Shown: one piece after another, positions 39,031-52,948 of the stretch
How the letters are laid out: the number at the start of each line of letters is the position of its first letter
Numbering within the stretch: position 1 is the first letter of the stretch
Assembly (NCBI GenBank): GCA_947579665.1
Contig: OX388352.1
Coordinates: forward strand, 73,322,113 to 73,386,112
From: Sympetrum striolatum
Taxonomy: Eukaryota > Arthropoda > Insecta > Odonata > Libellulidae
Direction: 5' to 3'
Length of the DNA stretch: 64,000 nucleotides
Made by a program: the position numbers and the translations under genes
Notes under the pieces: generated by a model
Database searches by the model: none
Seen by the model: the letters and a program-made list of their open reading frames with translations, nothing else
Told to the model about the DNA's origin: nothing

Positions 39031-40539
39031 TCTGATCCTTTTATCTTCCCTCTCGCTGTACGAATGCGTGTACTATACTGAGGTACTTTCATGGACTGGA
39101 GTCTATTTTAAGAGATTCTCTTTCTTAATTTGAAAATTAGGAGTATATTCTTCTATTCAGCATTGAAATAAGTAATTGGCTGTATAATTCGATTCATTGC
39201 TATTAAAATATAATTTCAGAATAGTATTACCCCAGTAAATCGTTTCAAACCCTCCCTGAGCCTTCTCAAAAATTTTCCAAAAATCCTTTGAATACTTAGC
39301 TAAAGAGGAACCCGTTATCTAAACCCGATGAGGGCATGCATGTTACAATTGCTATGGCTACTTAGTAATCGGCTGTGCGGAGGAGAGTCGTTAAAGCGTG
39401 TTTCGTTAAATGTGTGCTTCAATTAGAATAGCCCTAGGTATTATCTCGACATTGGAAGTCTCGAGGGATTTGAGCTCAGTTTCAGAAACTATAATTTATT
39501 AACTTCAAAAACTCAACAAATCCGTGATCATCATGAATTTATTTTATTAATTATACATGACGCTCGCATGCTCTACATCGTATATTGTTGTTCTTTCAAT
39601 CTATTTATGTTTAAAAATTGTCTTCGCTTCGTCTCACGATTGATTGTAACAAATGGAAAATAATACTGCGAATCTGAGGGAGATACTTAAGTCTAAAAAC
39701 GGCAATATTCACCTTAGTCCGATACATATATTATAAATATGTATCTTAGCATGTTTTCTAAGAATACCATAGAGCAAGGATGGAGTACCTTTTGTGCCAT
39801 ATTTAATTAGATAAAGGACTCGAATGCGATACATGTTAGATGCAGACGTTATCTACCGTGTTGAATCAGTGACGGGTTACCTTGATATTCACCAAATCAA
39901 TTTTTAATTCATATAATAAGTTACAGAATCCAAATGTATTTACTTCTAAGCTTAAATTTTATAAATGGAAAAAATTCAATTCAAAAAATCATTTTAAACG
40001 ACGTCATTAAGACTTTTTACGTCGTATCGAGAGATCGATAAAATCGATAGTCTTCCTCGACAAAACTGAAAGGGCTGCTATTTATTTATTAATTTGCCAT
40101 TTTTAATTAACTGTTATTTTTGTCACGTTTCATTTTAAGTGTTTCATTTTCTAAGCAATTCTATTTTTTTGAATGTATCATATTATGTTTTTGTGAAATT
40201 TTTATTTTTTCATAGTGTAGTATTGCAATTTTTTCTGTTTTTGATTTGATTTTATTATTATTTTTGCAATTTCGTTAGAAATTACAAAAATATAACGGAT
40301 AGATATAGAGAGGAAACTCGTTATTCATTAGAAATTACAAAAATAATACTGCTTCTGTAATTTCCATGTGATACACTGCTTTCTCTGACATCTTTTAGCT
40401 TGTACTATCAGTTGGTTTGCGCATGTTTTTCGCATCCCTTCTTTGTGGGTGTTTTCCTGGAGTGGATCTTTTTCCTAAGATATTATCTTAGGTTTTTTTA
40501 CAACCACTTCTTTTTAAGGTTTCCTCTCTATATCTATCC

Positions 40540-40645
40540 ATCTACACACAACTGAAGTTCATAATATCATTGACGAAAGGTTAGATGGAAGGAGAGACTT
40601 TTCAGTCTCAATCTCGCCTCAATAAAGACCTAATAAGGCCTTATA
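40540..40645 (+). mobile_element. LINE 3' end fragment with AATAAA
   Basis: The segment shares GTCTCAATCTCGCC and the adjoining AATAAA with the minus-strand LINE 3' end at 35133-35200. It therefore marks another insertion of the same or a sister LINE family, here on the plus strand. No coding remnant immediately upstream was recognised. Confidence 0.5.
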
Positions 40646-41499
40646 TGATAAAATAAAAGCTTACGTCACAACGCATTATAATTTCAACCGTATGAAGCCA
40701 AGTTATCTTCCGAACGCACGTATCTAAAAGAGAAACGGGAATATTTCTAGCGTATGGCGAGTTTCCTTAGATACTATCTAAGTATGGAACATCTAAGAGG
40801 CAAACGCCTGTAAGCAACTTTTGGGTCAAGCGATGGCAACGAATGGCACCCCATCACGAACCTATCTCTCGGCACCCCTGCTTCTGCGCTTCTTGGCAAG
40901 AGATTAGAGGTTCTCAGCTAGGAAGGTCATCCTTTAATTCAAAGGCAGAAATGGATAATGTCTCTTAGCACGATTCATCCGTCGTTGAGATTTCCAACGG
41001 TTCCCTCCTTAGAAGATTTGAACTTTAACTGAGTACCCGACGACACGAGAGATTCTTTGGAGGGAAGTATCTGCTGAAAACAACATTGTAACCAGTGAAA
41101 ACATATGCAGCTTGGTTGTAAGCTATTGAACGCATTTAATAGGTTAATAAAGTAAGAGGATACTAAGACTCTTGCACAGTGTTGATTCAAACGGTAGAGC
41201 AGCTAAAAGAGTGGGCTGAAGGCATTAAAAAATGATAAGATAAATTAATTTCTTCCTTCTGAGCTAAAAAGAAGAATCATCGAAGTCTTCAACAGAATAA
41301 ATAAGGAAAAATTCTTTAATGCTTGGCAGTGAATTAATGTCTAATATAATCTATAAACTCCAGATTATTTAAGAGGATCATTCCGATGTGTAACGTTGCA
41401 GAGAAGGGTCTGCAAATTGTTTTTAATGTAGAAAGTAGGACGTTTCGAGTCAAATGTGAGAATCTTGGAACATTTAAAACTGCACTCGTCAATAAAGTT

Positions 41500-41725
41500 T
41501 ATCACTGCTGATCACCTTTTGGACAAGTGCTACCAGCCACCAGCTACACAACCTAATAGACACAACAACTCACGGTTTCAACCAGGGCCGCAAAACAGCG
41601 CATATAATTTTTTTAGATGTCGATAAAGCAGTTGATAAAGTTTAGCATGCCGGACTCATGTACAAACTTTCCCAACTCTCTCTTCCCACATACCTAATAA
41701 AATTCATTAAAAATCCTTTTAAATC
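41500..41725 (+). pseudogene. Jockey-type reverse transcriptase fragment
   Basis: Frames give QLHNLIDTTTHGFNQGRKTAHIIFLDVDKAVDKV, a stop, then HAGLMYKLSQLSLPTYLIKFIK. This corresponds to the region around RT motif A (FLDVEKAFDKVWH in active elements), with the catalytic Asp retained and W replaced by a stop. It is a short internal remnant. Confidence 0.65.
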
Positions 41726-42097
41726 GCCATATTCAAATTATAATACATAGTACGCTGTTATTTAAGCAAAACTAAGCCAGGTGAGCATCAATTTCCCCTG
41801 CAAGAACATGCATTCCATCCAATTTCATGGAAAAGTAAAGTCGTTGGAGAAATATAGAATTATAAAAACAATAACGAAATAGCATAATGCGACTCTTTGC
41901 AAACATAATAATGAAATAAATAGACATATTGGTAACCCAACACACATTGTTTAATTTATTCTCATATAAGTGACAGTTAGAACTAAAAATATGACCCGGA
42001 ATAGCACAATTAAATTCACGCAAAGGGACAGCCAACGATAGCGGTATTTGGTATCTTAACAAATGCAAGTAAACTAGATTTAGTACAAGTAAAGAAG

Positions 42098-42132
42098 GAC
42101 CATGGTTTTGATGCATGGCATCATCATCAGGT
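42098..42132 (-). ncRNA. Degenerate hammerhead-like motif
   Basis: On the minus strand CTGATGA is followed by a 5-bp stem (GATGC/GCATC) and AAAACCATGGTC. This is the CUGANGA, stem II, (G)AAA, stem III, GUC order of Penelope-associated small hammerheads, but GAAA is changed to AAAA. Likely a decayed copy. Confidence 0.35.
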
Positions 42133-42317
42133 AAACACAATTGACTATCTATAAGTATTGTAAATAAATCTGTTACTCCACTTTTTTGTCATGGGATACC
42201 ACCGGATTAAGGACTCTACCATCGATACTATTTAGTATCTTCAGAATCAAAGGAATTTGCTCAAAACGCTGAAGGACAAATTACACGAAAAATAGAGCTA
42301 TGTTAGGCAGTTATACC

Positions 42318-42430
42318 GATCTCGGAGGCGGAATAGTTAGTGTGCTAGCTTTCCAACACCAAGGTCCCGGGTTCAAGTCCCTACAAACCGGATTTATCCA
42401 GGCTAAGGCATGGGTATTTGTGTTCGTTGT
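42318..42430 (+). mobile_element. tRNA-derived SINE
   Basis: An A-box-like TAGTTAGTGTG near 42344 and a perfect B box GGTTCAAGTCC at 42370-42380 are spaced as in a tRNA. The tail, TTTATCCAGGCTAAGGCATG, then GGGTATTTGTGTTCG, is SINE-like. The acceptor stem does not pair, so it is not a tRNA gene. Confidence 0.65.
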
Positions 42431-43264
42431 TTGTGTGTATGTGAAGGATTAATTGTAAGAGTACTCTGTATGACTAAAATTGTCCCTAATAGAATCGTCC
42501 ATCATTATTTTTATTATAATTTAGCTCTTTGCAGCTATTCCTATCTAGGAGAGTTTCTTTACGCGATAACAATCCCACTTTCAATAGTGTATCTGTCTCC
42601 AGGGTACCTAGATTCGACCCTTTTGAGAAGGAGCGTTAATCTATTTTATAACTGACGTAATTTTCTTCTTATTATAAATCAGTGAGTAAAAGGGACAGCC
42701 AAGAGCAAATGAAAGAAAAATTTGCGAACTAAGCGAGTTTTTTCAGACGCGAAGATGGAATTTTGAAACGTTTTTCATGTCGTAAACTGATTATCTTTAG
42801 AAAGATTCATAAAAGAAGAGAGGGGCTGATATCTATGGGAGCTCAATTACTCGCTTATTTCTAACTATTAGCTTCAGAATTTTATTAAGGTTTAAAAAAT
42901 AGAAAACGGTGAGATTAACTTACAATTTTCAAAATAAAACAACCGCGAGTTAGATTTAGGAGGCCCCGGCTTTTAAGCAACTTTTGGGAAAAATTCTGTC
43001 ACAGGTCAAATAATTAAATATTGCATCAAATTCTGCTGGAAATGTGATTTATTTAAAAAAATCTTTATTAAATTTATTTTTTACCACTGAAAAAACACGA
43101 CAAATTCAGGATTCACTTAAGAAATTTCCATAAAATTGTGATATGTAATTTACATAGACTAATTTTTGAAAAAAAAACACATTTCCCATATTATCCATCG
43201 TTGTGATAGTTTATTACCTCGATATCAGAAGATCTTATATACGACTTATAAGCAGTGCTGGAAG

Positions 43265-43430
43265 TGAAAGGATTTCATGAAATCACCTTCCATTAAGGTA
43301 AATACATATTTTTGAAAAGAAGTGAAGGAGAAAAAGTATGCCGCAGCTGGGACACGAACCCGGATCTCCTACTTTCCGTGCGGTCGCTTTAGCCAATTAA
43401 GCCAATTGCAATGACGCGACACGGTATGCT
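43265..43430 (-). mobile_element. tRNA-derived SINE (minus strand)
   Basis: On the minus strand TGGCTTAATTGGC (A box, 43392-43404) and GGTTCGTGTCC (B box, 43350-43360) lie at tRNA spacing. The sequence then runs on into a non-tRNA body. The would-be acceptor arms do not pair, which argues against a functional tRNA. Confidence 0.65.
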
Positions 43431-46129
43431 CCGGAGGATCCATTAAAGATGGTGCTGCTTCATCAAATATTAATGATGCTACCTCACCATCATTTGATTT
43501 GCATATTATTGGATGAATGTAATCTGTATCTTTACAAAGTTTATTTTTCATGAATCATTGTTGACAAACGTATAAAAAACGTATGCAAAACTCTAGTAGC
43601 TTTTTACCTTAACGAAAGTCATACAATGCGCCATTTATCGGTAAATTAAAATTCTCAATGGCTGTTGTGAAATAACACCCATTTTCGTTAAATACAAGCT
43701 AACTCTCACCGGAGGACAAAAGGGATAGCAAAAAATCACTCCTTGTATAGCAGTCATTATTTACCATAGAGATTTTCCTCGCTCCCTAAAAGGATACGTT
43801 TACTGCCCTATGATCGAATCCAAATTTAATTTTCTCTCTTCTCAATGAGAAAGCAACGAAATAAATCTGATGACTTGGCTTTGTCACCTCGTTGGATTCT
43901 TCCGAAATCAATGCGATGCTCATTGAAGTGTAGCATCAGAAAGACTTTCTGCAAATGAGAATTAATTGCCACGACCGAAAATCTGCCAGAGAGCGGGAAT
44001 TGGAATCGATAATTGGACCAAATCATAAAAATTCCTGGAATATTTTGGAAAGCAATGTTGCATTTTAACTGTTATAGCATAAGCTATTCTCGTTCCGGTG
44101 ATACTTGGATGATGGACATCAAAATAAATCAATGATTGATAAAAGAAAATTAGCGCACTGTTTCGCTTTTAAGTACTCTTAAAGGTTTTCATATGCGAAG
44201 ATTATAAACAAGGAACAATATAAAAAGGCTTTACTCGTATTTTCAGCATATCACTAAAATCGATATCAAGCCTTAGGCGAAGTCTAAGATCGATAATTGG
44301 CGTAAATGATTTTTGTTCGACGTCTCTACATGAAAGAAATTTTCTCTTATTTCAGTTTGTACAGCACACGAAGCCAATTGCTAATTCGATTCGAAATTGT
44401 GGATTTACTCATTATGTCAGGTAATAAAACCTCAACGGGACGACCTACATTAGCATCCCTTGTTACTTTTTACAAATTCGAATCGAGGGATGAGAAGCCA
44501 TATATTAATGTAACAAAATTCCTACTTACGTTTACAAACTGTTGAATTCGAATTGAAGCAGCACACTTAAATCTTCAATCCTTCATTTTATTTGAATGAT
44601 TTGCATTTAGTTTCTGATAGCAGACGAAAACAATTAAAGTGTGTCCTTGCGATGCATATGCATGCACAAGCTGTTATCCCATCCGGTAGGTAATCTGCTA
44701 TGAGTTTTGGGGGAAAAAAATCTCTCCGGAAAAGGAATGCTTAAAGTATGAATTTTTTCTCTTTCATCAGCATGTAAATAGCAGTCAGATTCCTCAGCAA
44801 TCACTATTTCCTCAGTTACAAATTGTTAAACATTGTTAGAAAAATAGGGTTTTTAACTGGTAGAAGTAGACAAAGCAGTTATAACACATTTTATCACATT
44901 AAATACCAGAACTGAACTGAACTTTTCGATGTAAGTATTCCTCATGTTTTATCCAGCTAGAAAATTCTGAAATTTAATTAAAATTAGCTAATTTTTTCAT
45001 CAAAATTTGATAAATCTCAAGTTTTTGCTCGAATGAAACCGATTTAGCTGAAATTAATGAAACTAAAATACGCAAGGTTATCGATTCCGCGAATTTTGGG
45101 TTAATATGTAAGTATAGCGAAGGAGATAATAGAAGCACTTCCTTAGAAGACAAAATAACTCTTTTAAACTTGGTATATATTCTTTTGTAAAATAGCTCAG
45201 CAACATTCCAACCACTTTGAAAAATCAAATAATATTAAATGAAGGCATTGTAAATGGAACGCTAAGTCGCTGAAAATCTCCGAACTTAAAACCGATCCGT
45301 TGGATCAGATTAGCAAAGTTAGTTCGCAGTTAGTTAGTTAGATTAGCAGATTAGCAAAGATAGACAAAGAGTTCGTCGCAGACGAAATCCGGATTTCACA
45401 TCTAGCGAAGTATATTACGTGGAAAATTCCGTACGAACTTTCATTTAGTGTAATTTATCGACTCGTCCTGTTTCTGCAACTGAGTGTGCAAATACGGAAA
45501 TGTTTTTTTCCTCATTTTACCTAAATGTCAATTGATATGAGGTATTATCTGCTCGATTGTGTTCTTACTCTAAATATGAGACAAATGAGATGGAGCCCAG
45601 GGAAGGGGTATCTTATTTGAAGCTCAATAGTTAATGCTCATCTGGGTAATCCATCGAAGACTTGGCTAATGTTGGTGGTCAAATAAATCCACGTTGAGTC
45701 TATAAACTTTATCTTTCAGAGAGAGTAAATGATTGTGCTGGCAATTCTCTACATGTATCATTTCGAAACGCAGATACATAAAAATAATTCTGAAAAAAGG
45801 TGCTATGCGATCTTATCGGGAAAATACAAATTTGGATACCTTCTAGGATCGAACAAATAACAATGGAGATTAAGATAGTATTTTTCTGGTGACTAATTAG
45901 AAAGTTAACCTATTCTTCTGGCTGATAAACAAATTAACTATGTGCCTACTTAATATATGTTAACCAATCTGCCTAAACGTAAATTATTGACTACATATAC
46001 AGCACTCGGATTAAGTGCCAGTAACGTAACACGTAAGGTATGAGATAAAATAAGCGGTTAATTCAAAAATCCGAAATAACTGCAAAAAATCAAAACTTTT
46101 AGACCACTATATCTGACTTTATTATAAAT

Positions 46130-46830
46130 CTCTCATTGATTTTCAAAAAACCTCTTACCCCGTTATACCCGTAAGCAACTTGTATCTACACTTATTTACC
46201 CCCATTTTGACTACTGCTGCCTAGTGTACCATGACCTCACCGAAGAACTCAACGCCAAGCTTCAACGTCTATTAAATATGTGTGTTAGGTTCATTTTTAA
46301 CTTAAAAAAGGACGATGATATTACCCCTTACTTTGCCAATCTTGTATGGCTAAAGGTAAAAACTAGAAGAAAATATATGCTTGGATCATATTTGTATAGT
46401 CTTTTTAAAAATCAACAACCAGAATACCTAATGCAACTTTTTCCAATTAGGGATAAAAAGTCCAATGTAACGACCAGAATGGCTCTCGACTACTTAACCA
46501 TCCCACAACAGAACCACTAAATACCAAAAATCCTTTTGTATTGCTAGGGCTAAGCTATGGAATAGCATTCCTAACGATATTAAAGATTCCAATTCATTGT
46601 CTGTTTTTAAAAATAAATTTTTTCACTATCTTTTTGTATTGGAAAGGGAATAATATGCCATTTACGCTATGATGTTATATAAAAAGTTAATTATTTTTTA
46701 TTGTAAAAATTTATCCGCTGTTTATTTAATTTATAATGTTATGAGCTATCTTATATTTGTATTTCTTTTGTATGTTCTCAAGTGGACGAAGAAGTCCAAG
46801 AACAATAAAGATTTTTCTATTTCTATTTCT
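46130..46830 (+). pseudogene. Non-LTR retrotransposon ORF2 C terminus and 3' end
   Basis: Translation gives YPHFDYCCLVYHDLTEELNAKLQRLLNMCVRFIFNLKKDDDITPYF, then TRRKYMLGSYLYSLFKNQQPEYL, up to a stop near 46518, with a shifted frame continuing to about 46650. AATAAA precedes a short TTTCTA repeat tail near 46803. It is the same family as 35133-36400 and 58390-58995, and is the best-preserved C terminus of the three. Confidence 0.75.
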
Positions 46831-47589
46831 ATTTTGCATTCTTAAAGTGTCTTTAATGCCATTTTCTCTAAGGATTTTTTTTCGTATGAAGTATATGTAT
46901 GATGTATGAGTTAATTTCAATTGGGATCTTTAAGCCCAAAATTGAAAATGCGGAGAATGATAATTGCCCGTTAGTCGCGTTCTTGGAAGACAAAAACTAA
47001 TTTTACGAATTCTATTAATAAACTATCCTTGAATTTATAGAAAAATCCGGCTTCTTCGATTGTTACTTGAAGATTTTTATTTTGATCTGCCGTAATTGGC
47101 TTTGCCATAAATCTTAACAGCTCAATTAGCGCAATGATGAGCGATTTTTTATTATATTAAAATATCACATAACCGTTAATTGTATAATTAATGTCTGTAA
47201 TAAAATAAAGAAATGTTAAATATATTTAAAATACTCCAGGTAAAACTTTCATGACCGAGGAGTAAACTGATTGAAATATTCACAATAAATGAGTTGAAGC
47301 AGATCGAAAATGAATTGCTAAATGATACCTCAGGTGATACGCAAATCGTTTGAAAAAAACTTGAGCAAAACGCTTTTAAAAAAAACTTTTTAGACTTCCA
47401 TTTATTTACTTAATTAATATATTTTTAACCAAGGGTTTGTGCTATTTAGTATTAAATAAATCTATTACTTCTAATACATGTTGCAATAGCAGAAGACTGC
47501 TTCTGAAAATCCCTACTGTTTACGTGTTTGTAAGTAATCTTCTTAACTTCAATTGTCTTACCCTTCATAGAATTCAAGAAATATTAAAA

Positions 47590-47830
47590 TCTGTATGATG
47601 TAATGGTTTTGCTATTTATGGAAGAAGCAGAAATATTTCCCCTTATAAAGGTCTATAAAATTAATTACCGAGGCAATGTCTCGAAAGATTTGAAATTTGC
47701 GAATCTAACTCCCTTGTCTAAAAGTGGGAATCCAACGATTCATAGGCGTTTTACAATAAAGGAGCACATTATGTTGTAATCTTTCGAAGTTTCTTGAAAC
47801 ATCTAACGTTACATACAAGTAATGCCTCGG
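47590..47830 (+). pseudogene. Short reverse-transcriptase remnant
   Basis: Frames around 47690-47760 read NLRI.LPLSKSGNPTIHRR, resembling the 'ITPLFKKGDP...YRP' RT finger motif, followed by LSKFLET near 47790. It is heavily broken. Confidence 0.45.
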
Positions 47831-48029
47831 ATAACGTAAGACGCGAATATCAGCTGATATTTCTGTTCATGATGTATTGAAATCTGCCGAAAATGTCAAG
47901 CTGACGCCGTATAATTAGGCTTTTAGTTAGAAATTGATCCCTCATCATAAATCAATAAAATAGGCAATACCTATTTAACACCGCTTCCACAAATACAAAT
48001 TACAATAGTAGCTAATAACGAAGAAAAAA

Positions 48030-48140
48030 GTCCGCATGCGAAGTTGCTTTGCACCAGTTAGGTCTCACATTGAGTATGCATGCAGTGTATGTTATCCTGC
48101 CGGCAAGTATTGTATTCGAGAATTAGAAAAGGTACAGTTA
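48030..48140 (+). pseudogene. LINE ORF2 C-terminal fragment
   Basis: The sequence VRSHIEYACSV followed by CIRELEKVQ matches the corresponding part of 19495-19590. It is a short remnant of the same family. Confidence 0.5.
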
Positions 48141-51100
48141 AACGCGAAAAGGTAGAGCTAAATGCGAACATTAAGTATTGTTAAGATCACATACGATCAG
48201 TTAAAATCACCCATATGATATAGAATGTAGTAGGGGAATCTTGAAAGAGAGGATATTTAAGCTAATGCTTAATCTGCTCAATTAAGTCAGAGATGGTAGA
48301 ATGTTGGAAGACGTTGCGTACTCCATGATGTGTAGGCTGATCTAATTCTGCAAGGACAATTATGAAAAGAGATTCCGTGCCGCATGTGCCCCGAATGCAG
48401 GCTCTAAGAAACATTGAACATATAAGGTGTGGGAGAAAAGGTTCTGGAGTTCTTCAGAATAAATAAATGTTGAAATTATACATGGGTGTTGTAATTCGAA
48501 GAAATAGGGTAAACATAAATTAGGTGAATAAATGGGAATAGGTGAAATATAAAAATCTGTGGGTACACTATCGGTTGATTTGCTTCAACGTACTATGAAT
48601 TTAAGAGAAATGTTATCCAGGATACAAACAAGAGGATGAGTTAGTACTGCGGAAACATTATAGCCAAGTGACTGACTATAATCAGTGCTTTTATTATTTA
48701 TAATGTAATTATAATAATTATTCATCACAACCATTATGACAGAGACAACGTTGATGTAACAGAGCCAGTGGTATTTAAAATTTTACTGATGATTCTTAAA
48801 CCCCTTCAATAAATGACTCCAAGGAAGATAAAAATAAATATCTTGTAAATACATTATTAATCAGATCATAATTATGATTTTTTTAGATACATCATCAGTA
48901 TTTCAAAACCTGAACAATCGAATAATGATTCGGAGTAGTACTCAGTAGTAAATTGCACCTTTGTATTTGCTCCATTGCTAATTCGCATATTCTAATTAGT
49001 CCAAATTGGAGAGCTACTGTTCTAACGGTAGTTTCTTCTAACATAAATAAGTACGGAATTGCTATTGGAATAATCATAAACTCAGTTGTTGTTGTTTTTC
49101 CCAAATATCCTCATTACTGAAGTATCTTCTAACTTATCAAAAGAAGAAATTCGTTGTAGCTTTTTATTCTCCAAAATATTTCAGAAAGACCTTATGAGTA
49201 ATGTTATTTTATCCATGTATAGATGAAAACAAATAAGTTTTCTCAGAAAAGGATTTATGCCAGAAACATCAACAGGAAGCCGATCAGGATAAGGATTTTA
49301 TTTTATCTGATTGGAATCATTACATTTTGTGGTATGGTTTTGTGTCCGACTCCTCACGTAGTTGTTAAACAAAGAAGAACCTAGTTTACTCTTGGTAACA
49401 AATAAGTGATAACTTGGATCTCTTTGGGTGATAAAACATTAGGTCAGCTTCGGATGAAAATGTTTGAGGAACAGTCGCTTTACATGTTCTGTAAAGAAAA
49501 ATTAACCATCATTAACGTCGATAACCTCCAAATTCACCAGGCAATAATAACAGTCTCTACATATCGGGGCAAATTTAATTGATAATTTTATCGATAGAGT
49601 ATATAGAGACGAAATTCATGGAAATATCTATTTTATTACTTTTTCCCGAAACGGGTTTCATCGTAAAAAGATATTATGTGGGTTCGGTCCGTTGATATCA
49701 AGGCATAAAGGGGAACGAATTTGATGGAAAGAGAACAAGGCTTAGTGTCGTCGATTGCTTCGATGGAATGGAAGAAGCGGGTCACAGTATAGGCAGTCAT
49801 ATAAGACTGAACGCAGCCCTGACACCCACGGAATGGAAAAAAAAGTTGCTTCCAATAAAATCTGGAATTTACGTCAAATACGGCTCATCTTTTCGCAAAC
49901 ACCTGATGATCAATATTTCAAAGAATCACTGACCGGAGGTGATAAATATAAACTAAATTTCTAAACAGTTTTCCATCTACTCTCAAATTCATCGCTCAAA
50001 TCCTTTTCCTTCTTTTCTCATTTCGATTTAACGTCGGCCTGTAGCGGAAGGATCGTCATATAATATTCACTTTGTCTTTCGAGTCTCCGAAATTTGATTT
50101 CGAACATAATCCTTTCTGAATGTGTTCTTACTCCGCCTCGCTGATAATTTTACAAACACTTACTGTTTCTTTGCGTATTAAACGAAATACATCGCGTGAC
50201 GTAACATTTTCTCTATCTCTTAGTAGAAGATTTTCACCGCAGATCAGGACGTAATGCATGAGAAATAGAGTGATGTGAAAGTAAAGCTTTGCTTTAACGC
50301 AGCTATCAATAGAATCCTGATAGAATAGAATTGTTTCACCGACCTGTAAAGAATTTTTCGAATAAGAATTATTCAACTGAAGTTATTTATGAGGGTAAAT
50401 CCGAATTCAAATGAAAAAAGCTACAACAACACACAAGGAAAATCCACGATGAGATGATGGTGTCAAAACCACTTACAAATGTTTAACTGTAATTGTGGAT
50501 TGTACTGGGGTAGCGTTTTATCTTATAATGAGATAAATGGAATTCTACTTTACCAAGTTCCTATTATCGAGGTTAAAGGGATCGAATGAATCTATTTTTA
50601 AGTAAAAATACTAATATAGTATGTATACACATGTTGGTTTCCTCGGTTAATTTCGTAAGAGGTGTCACCACGTTGGTAGCACAATTAAGGTAATTATCTT
50701 GTGGGATAGCCAAAGCGGATAGAACGCATATGCAGATGGCCTCTTCTGCTTTTTAAATATACTAATACCAAGACGTTACTAAAATGATTCCAATATGATA
50801 ATATACCGATACATCCTAGGAGATGCTTATGTTTAACATAATCCGCTTATGATTATGCTGTAATAGCTAAAGTTATTGCGAATGTAAAATTTGAAGAACA
50901 ACTAGCATCACATCATTTTAAAATTTATAAGTAGTTGAATCTTTTGAGTATCGGGTAACATTTTAAATCCTTATTTATTATAAAATGGCGCTCAAGTAAA
51001 TCACGTAAAATACATTCAAGAAATTGATGCGAGCGATCCTGATACAATTCTTCCTTTAGAGAGATTTGTATTTACCTGAAATGGCCACTTTAATCAACGC

Positions 51101-51641
51101 CACCATAACTATAACCTAAGTGAAAATTGAGCGAACTACAGTTAACAAATTGTCTAGATAATAAGAGGAGAAAAACGGCGCCTGAAGAAAGATGTAAGGT
51201 ATTTCTAGGGAAGCAATCGATGGAGGGGTTGACAGTTAAAAGTGATGGCGTACTCAACTACATGTTAAAAATACAGTAGCGTAAAAGATGACTGAGAGAT
51301 AACCATAAAATATGAAGATATATGTCCCATTCGATGAATTTTAACGCACAACTACCGCGTTCAGATTTGTACACAATCAGTTAAGCATGAGAAAAAACCG
51401 ATGTGCGGGAGACCGTTCCGTAAAATCCACCGGAATTAAATGGCGTTATGTCCCTTAGCTGTCAGAATTCTTGGCTACGCGACAATAAAACTGTCTAAGG
51501 AAAAGAGTTCCTGACGATAACTGCGAAGAAATTAAAATTTATCATTCGCTTTATTAATAACAACGGTGTCTATATAAAAGTAATTTCCACTTTGTTTACT
51601 CCGGTTTCATTACCTATGTCGTGATAAGAGCCGCTGACATT

Positions 51642-52277
51642 GATACTTTCGTATGTGGACTTTTGGGTCCCGGACAATTGCGTCCCACGGACTTTTGCGT
51701 ACCGGACTATGCGTCCATATGCTTTAAACAGTGAATTTTTTTAGGTTTAGTTGATAAAACATAAAACGCTGAAAACTACTACTAAAGATTTACTTAGTGC
51801 TTAGCTTCGTTAATACTTCGCCGCTGATAAAAGTTAATAATTGGTAATAGTACATCTTCGGTTTCCTTGAGCAGAAAAATGAAGGACAAAGCGATAAAAA
51901 TGTGCAAATGTCGGTTATTTATATCATTAATTTAAATTTTCTCGATTTTAAAATATATAATGAATATTGCGTAAAAATTTTCAAACTTATAATTTATAAA
52001 TTCGTTTAACAATCGAAATTGCCTGATTAAAATAAGGTCAGCAAGAAAAAAATAGCGTAAAAAGTTCAAAATTTGATGACAGGATCTTGTTATTTTATAA
52101 AAATGATTGCATACACGGTTACTTGTATTCACTTTCCCAAAATTCTTTTTACCCAAGTAAGGGTTTTATCCCAAAATAAAAGTCCGTGGAACGCAAATGT
52201 CCAGGAAGCAAATGTCCGAGACGCAAATGCCCGGGACGCAATTGTCCAGGACGCAAATGTCCTAAGGCCGATACTTT
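51642..52277. mobile_element. Element with inverted terminal tandem arrays of a GGACGCAA-type unit
   Basis: The right end (about 52175-52262) holds tandem 14-15-nt units of the form GGACGCAAATGTCC. The left end (about 51655-51712) holds the inverted unit, as in GGACAATTGCGTCC and GGACTTTTGCG. GATACTTT occurs at 51642-51649 and again at 52270-52277, outside both arrays, and may be an 8-bp target duplication. The 400-bp interior is AT-rich with no coding capacity. The superfamily is unknown; an 8-bp duplication would fit hAT. Confidence 0.6.
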
Positions 52278-52452
52278 GAATGAATCATTCCAACGGTCAC
52301 GTTGAAATCGGAAAATTACTTATTCTGTTCGAGTTTACATTTTTTCTGTCTTTAGTGAAAACTGAAGTATTATTATCATGTTCAAAACGACTACATACTT
52401 TAATAATTTACTTGATATCTGACGGAATTTAAGTCACGTAATAAAATCTATG

Positions 52453-52745
52453 GTCTAGACCAGTGGTTCCTAACCTTTTTGACTGATGACCCACCTTTTC
52501 TTATCGGAATACCTCCACGCTCCATCGGTCAATGGTGTAAAAACCCTTATTTGTATCGTATCCCTCCCTTTTGTAAATATAATTTATCATCAAATATTGC
52601 AAATATATATACATAAATCGATTTGTTTCGAATTTTTTAATTATTCCTGATGGTTTATTCGATGGTTTCTGATACTTTTAGGATCGAGTCGCGACCCGGC
52701 TGTAACCATTCCGCAACCCAGCGATTGGGAACCGCTGGTCTACTC
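52453..52745. mobile_element. hAT-type MITE
   Basis: The body at 52461-52737 starts CAGTGGTTCCTAACC and ends with its inverse (read inward CAGCGGTTCCCAATC). The flanking 8-mers GTCTAGAC and GTCTACTC agree at six of eight positions. It is 277 bp with no ORF. Its ends resemble those of the larger hAT element at 29123-36973. Confidence 0.75.
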
Positions 52746-52948
52746 AATGATTCCATTCATTTAACGTAGGGAGTAAATTATTAAACAAATTTTAGCAAGG
52801 ATTTAATAAGATAGATAGATGTATCATTTTGACCAAGAGATAATTTAATACATGTTAATTCCAGAAAGAAGGGAACTTTTCTGATTCATAGTGCTCTTTC
52901 AACACATTAGTGAAAAATTGAAATCTTTTGTACATTGTAAAAATAGTA

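Noticed and set aside
45305..45365. Short tandem repeat of GATTAGCA/GTTAGTTA words
   Set aside because: Simple low-order repetition with no evident boundaries or partner elsewhere in the window.
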